Shown here piece after piece: positions 9,055 to 16,847 of a DNA stretch of 64,000 nucleotides; the stretch's first letter is position 1; each line of letters begins with the position of its first letter. Made by a program: the position numbers and the translations under genes. Source of the stretch: Exiguobacterium acetylicum (GTDB taxonomy: Bacteria > Bacillota > Bacilli > Exiguobacteriales > Exiguobacteriaceae); NCBI RefSeq assembly GCF_022170825.1, contig NZ_CP081878.1, forward strand, positions 336,001 to 400,000. Direction: 5' to 3'. The notes under the pieces were generated by a model that ran no database searches, was not told where the DNA came from, and saw nothing but the letters and a program-made list of their open reading frames with translations.

Positions 9055-12000
9055 AAAAGTTTCAACCTAGTATTAATGTAGTTTATGACACTGGAAAGTC
9101 TGAACTGTTTGATATGTTTGTCCCTAACAATGATCAGTTAGAAATTATGGAAAATATAATTTCGAGTCTTTCTAAAAAAAGCGTAGTCAATTCTCACCTT
9201 ATGATTGGTCCATATGGAGCAGGAAAGTCAATGGTCGGGGCAATTACGGCTTCTTTAATAACAGCAAGAAAAAACAGTAAAGATGTAAAGTCGTTTTTAT
9301 ATAACGTGAGTGGTTTAAATAATGGCTTATCGGATAAAATTAAAGATAATTTATATGAGAACAATATTAAGTGGATTCCGATTACTATCACAGGTAAAAA
9401 CGGACGGATTGATGACATTATTTTAGAAGCTATTCAGTTGAAATTAAAGTCAGAAGGGATTGTTTTATCTCTTAAAGGAGATAGTGAGCAAATTCTTCAA
9501 ACAATTGAATTGTGGAAGAGAGACTATAAAGATACGTATTTAAAATTAATAAATTTATGTACAGCTTTTGGATGCACTATAGAAGAATTGGTTGAAGGAA
9601 TCACTACAAACGATGAGAAATTTATAGTGGAATTTAAAAAAATGTATGGGACTTTGACTTCTGGAGCTACATATATTTCAGAATCAAAAGCATCATTTGT
9701 TGAGAAAATTCAACACTTAACGAATCAATTATCTATAAAAAAATTGGGGCTTTTTATTATTTATGATGAGTTTGGAAGATTTCTTCAAGGTGTAAACCAA
9801 TCGTTGATTTTTCAAACTATGCAAGATTTACAAGATATCGCTGAATTTGCAAACAGGTCTTCAAATTTAGGCTTACTCTTTATTACTCATACAGGTCTTC
9901 GACAGTATTCAACAGAGAGTAATAATTTATCTAAAGAAGAATTAGAAAGAGTTGAAAAAAGATTTGAATCACATCGTTTAGATAGTGATCCCTCTTTATT
10001 CTATAGAACAGCCTTTAAAATACTTGAGATTGTTAAAGAAGATAATACACCAAACCTATTTTTATTAAACGATATTGAAAAAATAAAGAACGATTTAAAA
10101 AAATATAGTCTTTTTCCGGATATGGAAGTATCTGAAGTTGAGAATTTTATTTTAGAAAAGTGTCAACCTATACACCCACTAACAATTAGATTATTACCTA
10201 TTCTTTCGAACATGCTAGGACAAAATGATCGAACATTATATACATTTTTATCTCAATTTGATGAGAATAGTCTAGAAACTGATTGGTATTATGCAGATCA
10301 ATTGTTTAATTATTTTTATCCAGATGAATCTTCATTTTATCTAATTGATGATTTAAAGTATTATCGACTATCAATGAGTTACCAAATATCCAACGAAGCG
10401 AAAAGACTCGTAAAGTTAATGACTTTATTGAATATATCTAATAAGCCTTTTAAACTTTCTATAGATTTTTTATCTTTTGCACTAGGTAGTAGCGAGATAG
10501 AAATACGAGAAAGCATAGAAGAACTAAAAAGAATAAAGATAATAAGATATAATCCACTAGCTTCATCGTATGAATTATATAGTGGCTCTATACTTTCTTT
10601 AGAATCCCTAGTAGAGGAATATCGTTCTAAAACAGTTATTAATGATGAATCTAGAATTAAATTTTTAAATAACTTTTTACCTAATAAATATTTTCTGCCT
10701 CATGAGTATAACAGCGTCAAAAGCATGACACGCTTCGTGGAATCTCAATTTACATGGGGAAACATATTGAACTTAAATGTTCCTGCTGGTGATGGAATGC
10801 TGCTATATATGATTTATAGAAATGATCAAGAGTTAAAAAATATCCGGGACTTCGTAATAAATTCTAAAAGAAAAGATATTATAGTTTGCATTACGAAGTT
10901 AAATACTAAAGATCTAATTATTAAATTAGATGAATTTATGATTTTAGATCTTCTACTAAATACTTCAGAACTACTTCAACAAGATGAGAATTTAGAAGCG
11001 GAAATTTTAATTCATTTAGAAAATATAAGATTCGAAATCGAAAAACTATTACGACCAATTAGGCATTTTGAAAAAGATAATTTAACTTGGTATATCAATA
11101 ACGAAGTTTTCAAAATCGATTCAAAGAGTTTACTTGAAAAGAAGCTTTCGAAATGGATGTTCGATAGATTTCCTGTAACACCTGAAATTAGAAATGAAGG
11201 ATTCAACAAAAAAAATGTTACGTCTATCCAAAAGAAAGCTGCTAAAAGTATTTTATCTCAGCTACTTGCGCCTACATTTTCAGGTGATTTTGACATCAAG
11301 GGATTTGGTCCGGATTATTTAATTTATGCAACTATGTTTAAAAACACAGGAATTGATACAAATAACCTAAGTCAAATAGCTGATGATAATTTGTTGAAAT
11401 TAAGGTACGATTTGCTTTCATACCTTAAACAAAATAGAAGAGGAAAAATTGTCGGTTTATATGATTTATTAAAACAAGAACCTTATGGTATTAGAGAACC
11501 ACTAATACCACTATTATTAATAGCTCTATTAAAAGACGTTTGGCATCAGATGGCGTTTTATTCAAATGATTTTTATATTCATGAATTAAATGCAGACATG
11601 CTATATGATATTTTAGAATTAAGAGCAGATTTTTATGAATACGAACTATATGAATTATCTTCAGTAAATTTAAATTTACTCAAAGATATAAATACTACGT
11701 TTTTCAATGGTACTTTATCAGAACAGCCTGTCATAATTTTTACAGAGTTAACGCGATGGTTACGGAGCTTACCAAGATATACTCAAGTAACCGACCAACT
11801 GATTGTTAATGAAAATCAATTCAAAGAGATTATTCGACATAGTGAAACAGACCCACTTGCATCAATCAATAATCTCGCAAAAATTGTTGGAAATGATTCT
11901 GATTTAAAGGCATTAAAATTAGGACTCGAAAACCATTTGAGTCTTTTGACAGAACAGATTAAAAAAGAAGTTCTTCTTAAAATGAAAGTTGAATCAAGCA

Positions 12001-12398
12001 AAGATATTCATGAGTGGGCTGATAGAAATAAAGAACTTGTGTTAAGCAGTCCAATATTAGCTGGATTCGTTTCAGAGTACGCTCAGAATAAAGATTGGTT
12101 AGCATATTTAATTGAAAAAATTGTTGGAGTGGCACTAAAAGACTGGTCAGATGTCACATATGATTCGTTTTGGATGAATTTCAAGCAGTTATTGGTGACG
12201 AACCAAAATCAAAATGGATTAATCAAAATAGTGACTGATAATCAAACCGTTATGGAAATCAAAGAAGTGGAGCTTTCTGTTAAAGGGAAGACTATTTACA
12301 ACAATGTAAGTAGAATAGTAAATGCTGGTAGTAGAACAATGTCAGATGATGAAATCCGCTTTGTTGTGTATAAGATTCTAAGTGAATTAGAATCTTAA
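9051..12398 (+). CDS. sspC: SspC-like large P-loop ATPase of phosphorothioate modification
   Basis: A 1115-residue cytoplasmic protein. Walker A is GPYGAGKS (residues 53-60). A hydrophobic Walker B strand ends in Asp239-Glu240 (LFIIYDEFG). It is followed by a sensor-like strand (GLLFITHTG) about 45 residues later. Beyond the ATPase core come roughly 700 helical residues, a plausible winged-helix section around 440-510, and no membrane segments. The size and Walker placement also resemble BrxC/PglY-type defence ATPases. However, its four-base overlap with a DUF4007 gene and the nearby PAPS-reductase-family gene favour the SspC role, that is, the ATPase partner of SspB and SspD. The gene ends 46 bases before a perfect 21-bp inverted repeat shared with the convergent sspD-like gene. 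Confidence 0.65.
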   Translation: MKKFQPSINVVYDTGKSELFDMFVPNNDQLEIMENIISSLSKKSVVNSHLMIGPYGAGKSMVGAITASLITARKNSKDVKSFLYNVSGLNNGLSDKIKDNLYENNIKWIPITITGKNGRIDDIILEAIQLKLKSEGIVLSLKGDSEQILQTIELWKRDYKDTYLKLINLCTAFGCTIEELVEGITTNDEKFIVEFKKMYGTLTSGATYISESKASFVEKIQHLTNQLSIKKLGLFIIYDEFGRFLQGVNQSLIFQTMQDLQDIAEFANRSSNLGLLFITHTGLRQYSTESNNLSKEELERVEKRFESHRLDSDPSLFYRTAFKILEIVKEDNTPNLFLLNDIEKIKNDLKKYSLFPDMEVSEVENFILEKCQPIHPLTIRLLPILSNMLGQNDRTLYTFLSQFDENSLETDWYYADQLFNYFYPDESSFYLIDDLKYYRLSMSYQISNEAKRLVKLMTLLNISNKPFKLSIDFLSFALGSSEIEIRESIEELKRIKIIRYNPLASSYELYSGSILSLESLVEEYRSKTVINDESRIKFLNNFLPNKYFLPHEYNSVKSMTRFVESQFTWGNILNLNVPAGDGMLLYMIYRNDQELKNIRDFVINSKRKDIIVCITKLNTKDLIIKLDEFMILDLLLNTSELLQQDENLEAEILIHLENIRFEIEKLLRPIRHFEKDNLTWYINNEVFKIDSKSLLEKKLSKWMFDRFPVTPEIRNEGFNKKNVTSIQKKAAKSILSQLLAPTFSGDFDIKGFGPDYLIYATMFKNTGIDTNNLSQIADDNLLKLRYDLLSYLKQNRRGKIVGLYDLLKQEPYGIREPLIPLLLIALLKDVWHQMAFYSNDFYIHELNADMLYDILELRADFYEYELYELSSVNLNLLKDINTTFFNGTLSEQPVIIFTELTRWLRSLPRYTQVTDQLIVNENQFKEIIRHSETDPLASINNLAKIVGNDSDLKALKLGLENHLSLLTEQIKKEVLLKMKVESSKDIHEWADRNKELVLSSPILAGFVSEYAQNKDWLAYLIEKIVGVALKDWSDVTYDSFWMNFKQLLVTNQNQNGLIKIVTDNQTVMEIKEVELSVKGKTIYNNVSRIVNAGSRTMSDDEIRFVVYKILSELES

Positions 12399-12444
12399 TA
12401 GATACTACAGTTATTTGATGCTTAGCGATTGTTTATCGTATCCA

Positions 12445-12492
12445 TCTATACAAAAAGGTAGTGGAATTTTATCCACTACCTTTTTGTATAGA
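12445..12492. terminator. Bidirectional terminator between convergent sspC and sspD
   Basis: Perfect 21-bp inverted repeat (12445-12465 with 12472-12492) around a six-base loop, with A5 and T5 runs within the stem so that it can end transcription from both strands. Confidence 0.85.
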
Positions 12493-12498
12493 TTTTAT

Positions 12499-13383
12499 TT
12501 ATGAGAAAGAGCATACACAAGGAATTGTATCGTCTTTTTCACTTAAATATTTTTCAATTCCGTCTCTATCCATCAATTCTCTATATTCACGCAATGTGAA
12601 TGGTCCACCGTTTCTTTTTAGAATAGAAACATCTTTCTCAAACTTACTGCGGAAGCGTTCTTCCATAGCTTCTTGCTCGGCATATTGCTCGGGCCAGACA
12701 TTATATAAAAGAGCGTAATGACCTAAGCCACCTCTGACACATCGACCAGCGCAGTTTGCGTGAGAAAAGCCTAAACCATACATTCTTGGCAACGCAATTT
12801 TCCATTCATCACGAATAATCTCTTTTGTATCAAGATCACCTTTAAAAGTTTCAATCATAGGAAATCGTGTTTCTATCGGTTCGATTGGATTATGCTCATA
12901 GAAATTTTGAAGGTTGATAGCTCGATGCTGCTCATGAGGTCCAATACCGAAATAAAGGATTGGTTCAAGATTATGTTCGTCTCGAAGTTCTTCGAGATAA
13001 ATCATTGTTTGACGAACCTTTAATTCCTCAGAACATTTAGCCATACGTGAATTACCCAAGAATTTAACGTCGTGGAAAACTTCATCAGGCGTTCTGCCAT
13101 CTATTCGAGTAGTAATCTCCATGCCGATATACTCTGCTACTTCATCCATGAATCGGTAGTTGTCGATATCTTCCCAAAGTGTGTCAGTGAAAAAAAGAAC
13201 GCAGTTTTCTTTGCCGTATTTCTGAACGATATGATAAGCAACATAAGCGGAAGATGCACCGCCACTAAACATTGCTACGTGCACTGGCTTTCTACCAGAT
13301 AATGAAGGAGTAGTACCTGCTTTTAATACACCTAGTGCTGATCGATCAGAGGTTTTTTGGGTCTTTACTTTATTCATGTCCAT
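12499..13383 (-). CDS. sspD: SspD-like PAPS-reductase/ATP-pyrophosphatase family protein
   Basis: A 294-residue PP-loop protein of the phosphoadenosine-phosphosulfate reductase/DndC superfamily. The PP-loop SGGASSA is at residues 40-46. Candidate iron-sulfur or persulfide cysteines are Cys117 (AKCSEE), Cys211 and Cys215 (NCAGRC) and Cys289/Cys291 at the extreme C-terminus (CVCSFS). Family knowledge: DndC and SspD activate the DNA backbone with ATP and deliver sulfur for phosphorothioation. Start ATG 13383 (minus) has a GAGAGGTGG ribosome site. Unlike the usual sspABCD order, it lies on the opposite strand, convergent with sspC, with its own upstream region (a weak TTGTAT-N17-TTATAC promoter is possible). 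Its base composition is less AT-rich than that of sspFGH. It could alternatively be a general PAPS-reductase-like protein, but the neighbourhood makes SspD the best reading. Confidence 0.72.
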   Translation of the reverse strand: MDMNKVKTQKTSDRSALGVLKAGTTPSLSGRKPVHVAMFSGGASSAYVAYHIVQKYGKENCVLFFTDTLWEDIDNYRFMDEVAEYIGMEITTRIDGRTPDEVFHDVKFLGNSRMAKCSEELKVRQTMIYLEELRDEHNLEPILYFGIGPHEQHRAINLQNFYEHNPIEPIETRFPMIETFKGDLDTKEIIRDEWKIALPRMYGLGFSHANCAGRCVRGGLGHYALLYNVWPEQYAEQEAMEERFRSKFEKDVSILKRNGGPFTLREYRELMDRDGIEKYLSEKDDTIPCVCSFS

Positions 13384-13549
13384 CTCAAAACCACCTCTCT
13401 CGAAAACAAAATATCCATTTATTTTCTAATTATAAGTATAAGGTTCATTTCTAATTAAATACAATAATTTGTTTGACCTTAGTAGGGAATTAGAATTTAA
13501 TCGTATAATATTTACTAAAAGCGAATTAATCGTGAATAGAGGTCCCTAT

Positions 13550-14404
13550 ATGCATTCAAAACTATTTCTTATTGAAGGACTCCCGGGCTCAGGCAAAACC
13601 ACCACAGCTGAGGCCTTAACGCGTCTACTACAAGAGCAACAAATCAATGTGCGTCTTCATATCGAGGGAGATCTCAACCATCCCGCAGATTATGAAAGTG
13701 TTGCTTACTTAACGATGAATGAATGGACAGACTTTCAGAGGAAGTATGACTTACTTGATATTCTGCGATTTACTGAAGTGTTCAATGATTACGTACTGGT
13801 ATCGTATCGCCAGCGGCAATCAGAACAGGATGTTCCTGAAGCAGCCCTTACATTTCTACAAGCACGCGATATCTATGAATTGCAGTTTGAGCTATACCAA
13901 TCACTGATTTTCAAGAAATGGGAGGCATTCGTCGCTCGAGCGTTAACGATGGATACAACATATGTTTTTGAGTGCTGCTTCTTGCAAAACCCATTGACGA
14001 TGGGGCTTATCAAATACGATTTACCGGAAGAGACGTTACGAGCGTATATTAATCGCTTAGTAACAATCATCGCACCGTTACAACCCGTTCTCGTCTATGT
14101 TGATCAACCGGATGTAGAACGAAGCTTCCGCAAAGCGTTAAAAGAGCGTCCTACAGAATGGGCGGACGGATTCGTATCCTATTACACCGAGCAAGCATAT
14201 GGTGTGAATCACTCGTTATCAAGAGTGGAAGGAACGATTACGATCTTACAGGCGCGAAAAGCATTAGAGCGTCAGTTGTTAAAAACGCTTCCGTTTAGAG
14301 TAGAGGTATTCGGAAATGAAGATTTTTCAGTAGAAGCAAGACAAGTCTGGTTAAAGCAGTTGATTCAGTCAACTGTGCGTTCGACTTCTTTAAGCGAGAG
14401 CTAA
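13550..14404 (+). CDS. P-loop kinase-like protein of unknown substrate
   Basis: A 284-residue soluble protein opening directly with a Walker A motif (IEGLPGSGKTT, about residues 8-18), the pattern of nucleotide/nucleoside kinases and related P-loop phosphotransferases. The ATG at 13550 is preferred over an earlier in-frame start at 13469 because AGAGGT precedes it and the P-loop then sits at the usual N-terminal position. No substrate-specific motif was recognised. Conserved Trp/Tyr-rich helices (DLLDILRFTEVFNDYVLVSYR and the segment near residue 220, EWADGFVSYYTEQAYG) suggest a lid and base-binding region. It is the first gene past the defence island with genome-like codon use, and it ends at an intrinsic terminator, so it is probably monocistronic. 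Confidence 0.55.
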   Translation: MHSKLFLIEGLPGSGKTTTAEALTRLLQEQQINVRLHIEGDLNHPADYESVAYLTMNEWTDFQRKYDLLDILRFTEVFNDYVLVSYRQRQSEQDVPEAALTFLQARDIYELQFELYQSLIFKKWEAFVARALTMDTTYVFECCFLQNPLTMGLIKYDLPEETLRAYINRLVTIIAPLQPVLVYVDQPDVERSFRKALKERPTEWADGFVSYYTEQAYGVNHSLSRVEGTITILQARKALERQLLKTLPFRVEVFGNEDFSVEARQVWLKQLIQSTVRSTSLSES

Positions 14405-14406
14405 GT

Positions 14407-14439
14407 AAAAGGCGATTCCAAGTCACGGAATCGCCTTTT
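14407..14439. terminator. Intrinsic terminator after P-loop kinase gene
   Basis: Nine-bp G+C-rich stem GGCGATTCC/GGAATCGCC flanked by A4 and T4. It can act in both directions, serving also the convergent HepT-like gene. Confidence 0.85.
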
Positions 14440-14463
14440 ACTTATAAAGTACGTTGTAGTGAA

Positions 14464-14871
14464 TCAATCTTCTAGTTGAATGACTTTTCGAGTGAACGTC
14501 AAAAAGTCTTCAAGTTGATGATCTACTATCTTTCGAAGATTGTTTAAATCAATCGCCTGATCATCATGAATAGCAACACGACAGAATTCGATCATGTTGA
14601 TTAGACTAATAACAAGAGACACATCAATGAGATGTGCTTCTTTAAGAAACCGAAAACCATCACGTCTCGATTTTGGTATGCCTAGCTTATTTGCTCTGAC
14701 TAAATACATAGATAGATCGATACTTGCTTCACATGTGCGTTGAATATTCATGATGATACTATCTAGCTTAGTGTAATCCTCTAAAAGGTTAGGAGCATCT
14801 GCATAAACGTCCTGTATTCGTTTCAGAGCGTTTTCGATTGTCTTTATTTTATGCAAGACTGCATTATCCAT
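14464..14871 (-). CDS. HepT-like (DUF86 family) protein with degenerate RX4HXY motif
   Basis: A 135-residue all-helical protein resembling the HepT/DUF86 family (compare YutE of Bacillus). ATG 14871 (minus) is preferred to GTG 14883 because AAGGAAG abuts the GTG but is about 11 bases from the ATG. HepT toxins carry R-x4-H-x-Y, where the Arg and His are needed for RNase activity and the Tyr is the AMPylation target of the MntA antitoxin. Here the equivalent segment is F96-C97-R98-V-A-I-H102-D103-D104, so the Arg is Cys and the Tyr is Asp. No MNT-type nucleotidyltransferase antitoxin gene is adjacent. It is therefore more likely an inactive or repurposed relative than a toxin. Family assignment is moderate; the residue reading is direct. 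Confidence 0.55.
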   Translation of the reverse strand: MDNAVLHKIKTIENALKRIQDVYADAPNLLEDYTKLDSIIMNIQRTCEASIDLSMYLVRANKLGIPKSRRDGFRFLKEAHLIDVSLVISLINMIEFCRVAIHDDQAIDLNNLRKIVDHQLEDFLTFTRKVIQLED

Positions 14872-14950
14872 TCTGAAAAACACTTCCTTGGATTTTATTC
14901 GACTTTATCGTAGATGCTTTGCTTCTTCCGCTCAAAGTAATTCATAAAAT

Positions 14951-14976
14951 AAACTCCCCGAGTTTTCGGGAAGTTT
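14951..14976. terminator. Terminator after VOC gene (minus strand)
   Basis: AAACTTCCCGA/TCGGGGAGTTT stem on the minus strand with one wobble pair and a four-base loop, six bases past the VOC stop codon. Confidence 0.75.
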
Positions 14977-14981
14977 AAAGG

Positions 14982-15410
14982 TTACACCGTTACTTCACTC
15001 ACTTCATGATTGAGTTGCCACTGAACACCAAACGAATCTTCGACGATTCCATATGCTTCACTCCAGAACGTCTTTTGGATCGGCATGATGACGGTGCCGT
15101 CTTTTGCGAGTTGATCGAATGTTTTCTGTAACACATCCACGTCAGATAAGTGGAGCGCCAAGGTAACGTTCTGACCAATCGTGACTGGATCATTTGGCAT
15201 TGCGTCTGAGAACATTAACCGGGTTCCGTGAACGATCAATTGGGCATGCATGATGAGTGACTGCATCTCTTCTGGGAAAGGCTGACCATCAGGACCGGGC
15301 CCTGGTCCGAACTCCATGATGTCCGGCAGTTCTTGACCGAAGACACGAGCATAGAACGTCAGTGCCTCACGCGTGTTGCCATTAAAGACGAGATACGGAT
15401 TGATCGGCAT
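14982..15410 (-). CDS. VOC/glyoxalase-fold protein, PhnB-like
   Basis: A 142-residue protein of the vicinal-oxygen-chelate superfamily, PhnB/3-demethylubiquinone-methyltransferase-like subgroup. It has the typical opening INPYLVFNGNTREALTFYARVFG, the central LMFSDAMP strand and the C-terminal DSFGVQWQLNHE. Members of this subgroup bind a metal or are of unknown function; no substrate can be deduced. The length is normal for the family. It is a single gene, with a GGAG-type ribosome site upstream of ATG 15410 and its own terminator. It diverges from the lacI-type gene to its right, but the intergenic operators appear to serve that regulator. Confidence 0.8.
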   Translation of the reverse strand: MPINPYLVFNGNTREALTFYARVFGQELPDIMEFGPGPGPDGQPFPEEMQSLIMHAQLIVHGTRLMFSDAMPNDPVTIGQNVTLALHLSDVDVLQKTFDQLAKDGTVIMPIQKTFWSEAYGIVEDSFGVQWQLNHEVSEVTV

Positions 15411-15517
15411 GGGAAAGCTCCTCTCTAAAAAGACAAAGTGTGTTTCTTTAAGTATACCAAACGTTTGTTCGTATTAAAAGAAAAATCGAGGTCTTTTCGT
15501 ATTGAATCTAGTATAAA

Positions 15518-15531
15518 TGATAACGTTTTCA
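15518..15531 (+). promoter_or_regulatory. cre-like site (CcpA) upstream of lacI-type gene
   Basis: TGATAACGTTTTCA matches the CcpA consensus TGWAANCGNTNWCA at all but one position. It lies 29 bases upstream of the -35 box of the regulator gene, suggesting catabolite control. Confidence 0.5.
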
Positions 15532-15559
15532 ATTTATCTGATATTTATAAAAAAATAGG

Positions 15560-15588
15560 TTGCAACTTCCAGAGAGACTTCGTATACT
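15560..15588 (+). promoter_or_regulatory. Sigma-A promoter of lacI-type regulator
   Basis: TTGCAA (15560-15565), a 17-base spacer and TATACT (15583-15588), followed nine bases later by a LacI-type operator. Confidence 0.7.
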
Positions 15589-15596
15589 AAATTTAT

Positions 15597-15610
15597 CGAA
15601 AGCGCTTTCG
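15597..15610. promoter_or_regulatory. LacI-type operator, autoregulatory
   Basis: Perfect 14-bp palindrome CGAAAGCGCTTTCG just downstream of the -10 box. The identical sequence recurs at 16766-16779 before the sugar operon, so both promoters are probably bound by the same regulator. Confidence 0.8.
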
Positions 15611-15629
15611 GTGAAATGGAGTGAGTAGC

Positions 15630-16643
15630 ATGGGAACAATTTATGATTTAGCGAAGATGACCGGTTTTTCGATTACAACGGTCTCAAAAGCCTTAAATAA
15701 CTATTCGGATGTCAGCGAAAAGACGAAAGCAAAAATCGTCCAGGCAGCAGCCGAGATGGGATACTTACCGAACGCGCACGCCCAGTCGCTCTCGACGAAA
15801 CGTTCGTGGACGATCGGTGTCATGTTCTCGGAAGCACATGGCGTCGGAATGATGCATCCGTTCTTCAACGCGATCATTGAAAGTTTCCGAAAAGCAACAG
15901 AGCAACAAGGGTATGATCTCATCTTCGCATCGCGGAATTTACGCAATCGCGACATGAGTTACCTCGAGCATTTCCGACACCGGGCAGTCGACGGCATCGT
16001 CGTCATCTGTTCCGATCAGATGGACCAGCACGTCCAAGAATTGATTCAAAGTACGATTCCAATCGTCGTCGTTGATATGGACAGTGCCGATTGTAGTGTC
16101 GTCTACTCGGATAACATCAACGGTGGAACACTTGCCGTCAATCATCTGCATGAACTCGGTCATCGGTTGATCGCCCACATTGCGGGGGATACGTCGACAG
16201 ATGCCGGAAGAGCGCGGATTGAAGGCTACGAGCAAGCGATGGAACAACTTGATTTACCAATTCCAGATGGTTATCTCGTCAACGGCGGATTCTTTTCCGG
16301 TGAAGAAGGAAAGCGGGCGATGAACGAATTGCTGGCTTTACCTGAGCGACCAACAGCTGTCTTCGTTGCCGGGGATGAAATGGCAATTGGTGCGATTGAA
16401 GCGATTCATGAAGCCGGTTTACGGATTCCGGAAGACATCTCAGTCGTTGGATACGATGATATCTACATGGCGCAGTACATCACACCGAAGCTGACGACGG
16501 TCCGGCAAGATACGGAAACGATTGGTCAGCATGCAGCATCAGTCTTGATTGAACAGATCGTCAATAAAAAACGGGTCACGACACGTGACGTCATCCCGGT
16601 CAACTTAATGGTTCGTCAATCGACAGGTCCAGTACCTGAATAA
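15630..16643 (+). CDS. LacI-family regulator of the beta-glucan operon
   Basis: A 337-residue LacI/GalR-family repressor. The N-terminal helix-turn-helix and hinge (TIYDLAKMTGFSITTVSKALNNY) are followed by a periplasmic-binding-protein-like sensor domain with typical blocks (GIVVICSDQ, GRARIEGYEQAM, ISVVGYDDI). ATG 15630 is used rather than GTG 15621 because GGAG ends eight bases before it. It has its own promoter with a palindromic operator, so it probably represses itself. Identical palindromes precede the downstream transporter/glycosidase genes. The likely inducer is a beta-glucan-derived oligosaccharide such as laminaribiose or cellobiose, an inference from the GH1 and GH16 genes. A strong terminator follows the gene. 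Confidence 0.88.
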   Translation: MGTIYDLAKMTGFSITTVSKALNNYSDVSEKTKAKIVQAAAEMGYLPNAHAQSLSTKRSWTIGVMFSEAHGVGMMHPFFNAIIESFRKATEQQGYDLIFASRNLRNRDMSYLEHFRHRAVDGIVVICSDQMDQHVQELIQSTIPIVVVDMDSADCSVVYSDNINGGTLAVNHLHELGHRLIAHIAGDTSTDAGRARIEGYEQAMEQLDLPIPDGYLVNGGFFSGEEGKRAMNELLALPERPTAVFVAGDEMAIGAIEAIHEAGLRIPEDISVVGYDDIYMAQYITPKLTTVRQDTETIGQHAASVLIEQIVNKKRVTTRDVIPVNLMVRQSTGPVPE

Positions 16644-16656
16644 CACAATGGTTGTT

Positions 16657-16707
16657 TCGGAATCGCTCTCGCTCGTTGTCAGTGAGAAAAAGCGAGAGCG
16701 ATTTCGA
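16657..16707 (+). terminator. Terminator after lacI-type gene
   Basis: 17-bp stem (16657-16673 with 16691-16707, one G-U pair), loop of 17 bases, then AATCATTTTTTA. Confidence 0.8.
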
Positions 16708-16729
16708 AATCATTTTTTATCACTTTTTC

Positions 16730-16743
16730 CGAAAGGGCTTTCG
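16730..16743. promoter_or_regulatory. LacI-type operator, upstream copy
   Basis: CGAAAGGGCTTTCG, one base from the perfect palindrome. Its centre is 36 bp from the next operator, compatible with paired binding. Confidence 0.6.
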
Positions 16744-16764
16744 GGGATTTTCTTTAAAGCCTTT

Positions 16765-16780
16765 TCGAAAGCGCTTTCGA
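16765..16780. promoter_or_regulatory. LacI-type operator, perfect copy
   Basis: 16-bp perfect palindrome TCGAAAGCGCTTTCGA, containing the same 14-mer as the autoregulatory site at 15597. Confidence 0.8.
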
Positions 16781-16797
16781 TATTTTTGGATAACAAA

Positions 16798-16827
16798 TTG
16801 AAACCGCTTACCTATAAGCGGAATACT
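16798..16827 (+). promoter_or_regulatory. Probable sugar-operon promoter overlapped by a cre-like site
   Basis: TTGAAA (16798-16803), 18-base spacer, AATACT (16822-16827). TGAAACCGCTTACC (16799-16812) matches the CcpA consensus at 13 of 14 positions and covers the -35 box. The spacer also holds the inverted repeat CCGCTT/AAGCGG. The -10 is weak and the leader would be short, so the exact promoter is tentative. Confidence 0.5.
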
Positions 16828-16847
16828 TAACAAAAGGATGAGATGAG

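Noticed and set aside
9051-12398. BREX (BrxC/PglY) identity for the large ATPase
   Set aside because: Size and Walker layout are compatible, but no PglZ, PglX or BrxL-like gene is present and the DUF4007 and PP-loop neighbours point to the phosphorothioate system.
12461-12718. Plus-strand frame opposite the end of the sspD-like gene
   Set aside because: It begins inside the bidirectional terminator and overlaps the well-supported PP-loop gene on the other strand.
13469-13549. N-terminal extension of the P-loop kinase
   Set aside because: In frame but lacks a ribosome site, and would push the Walker A motif away from its usual N-terminal position.
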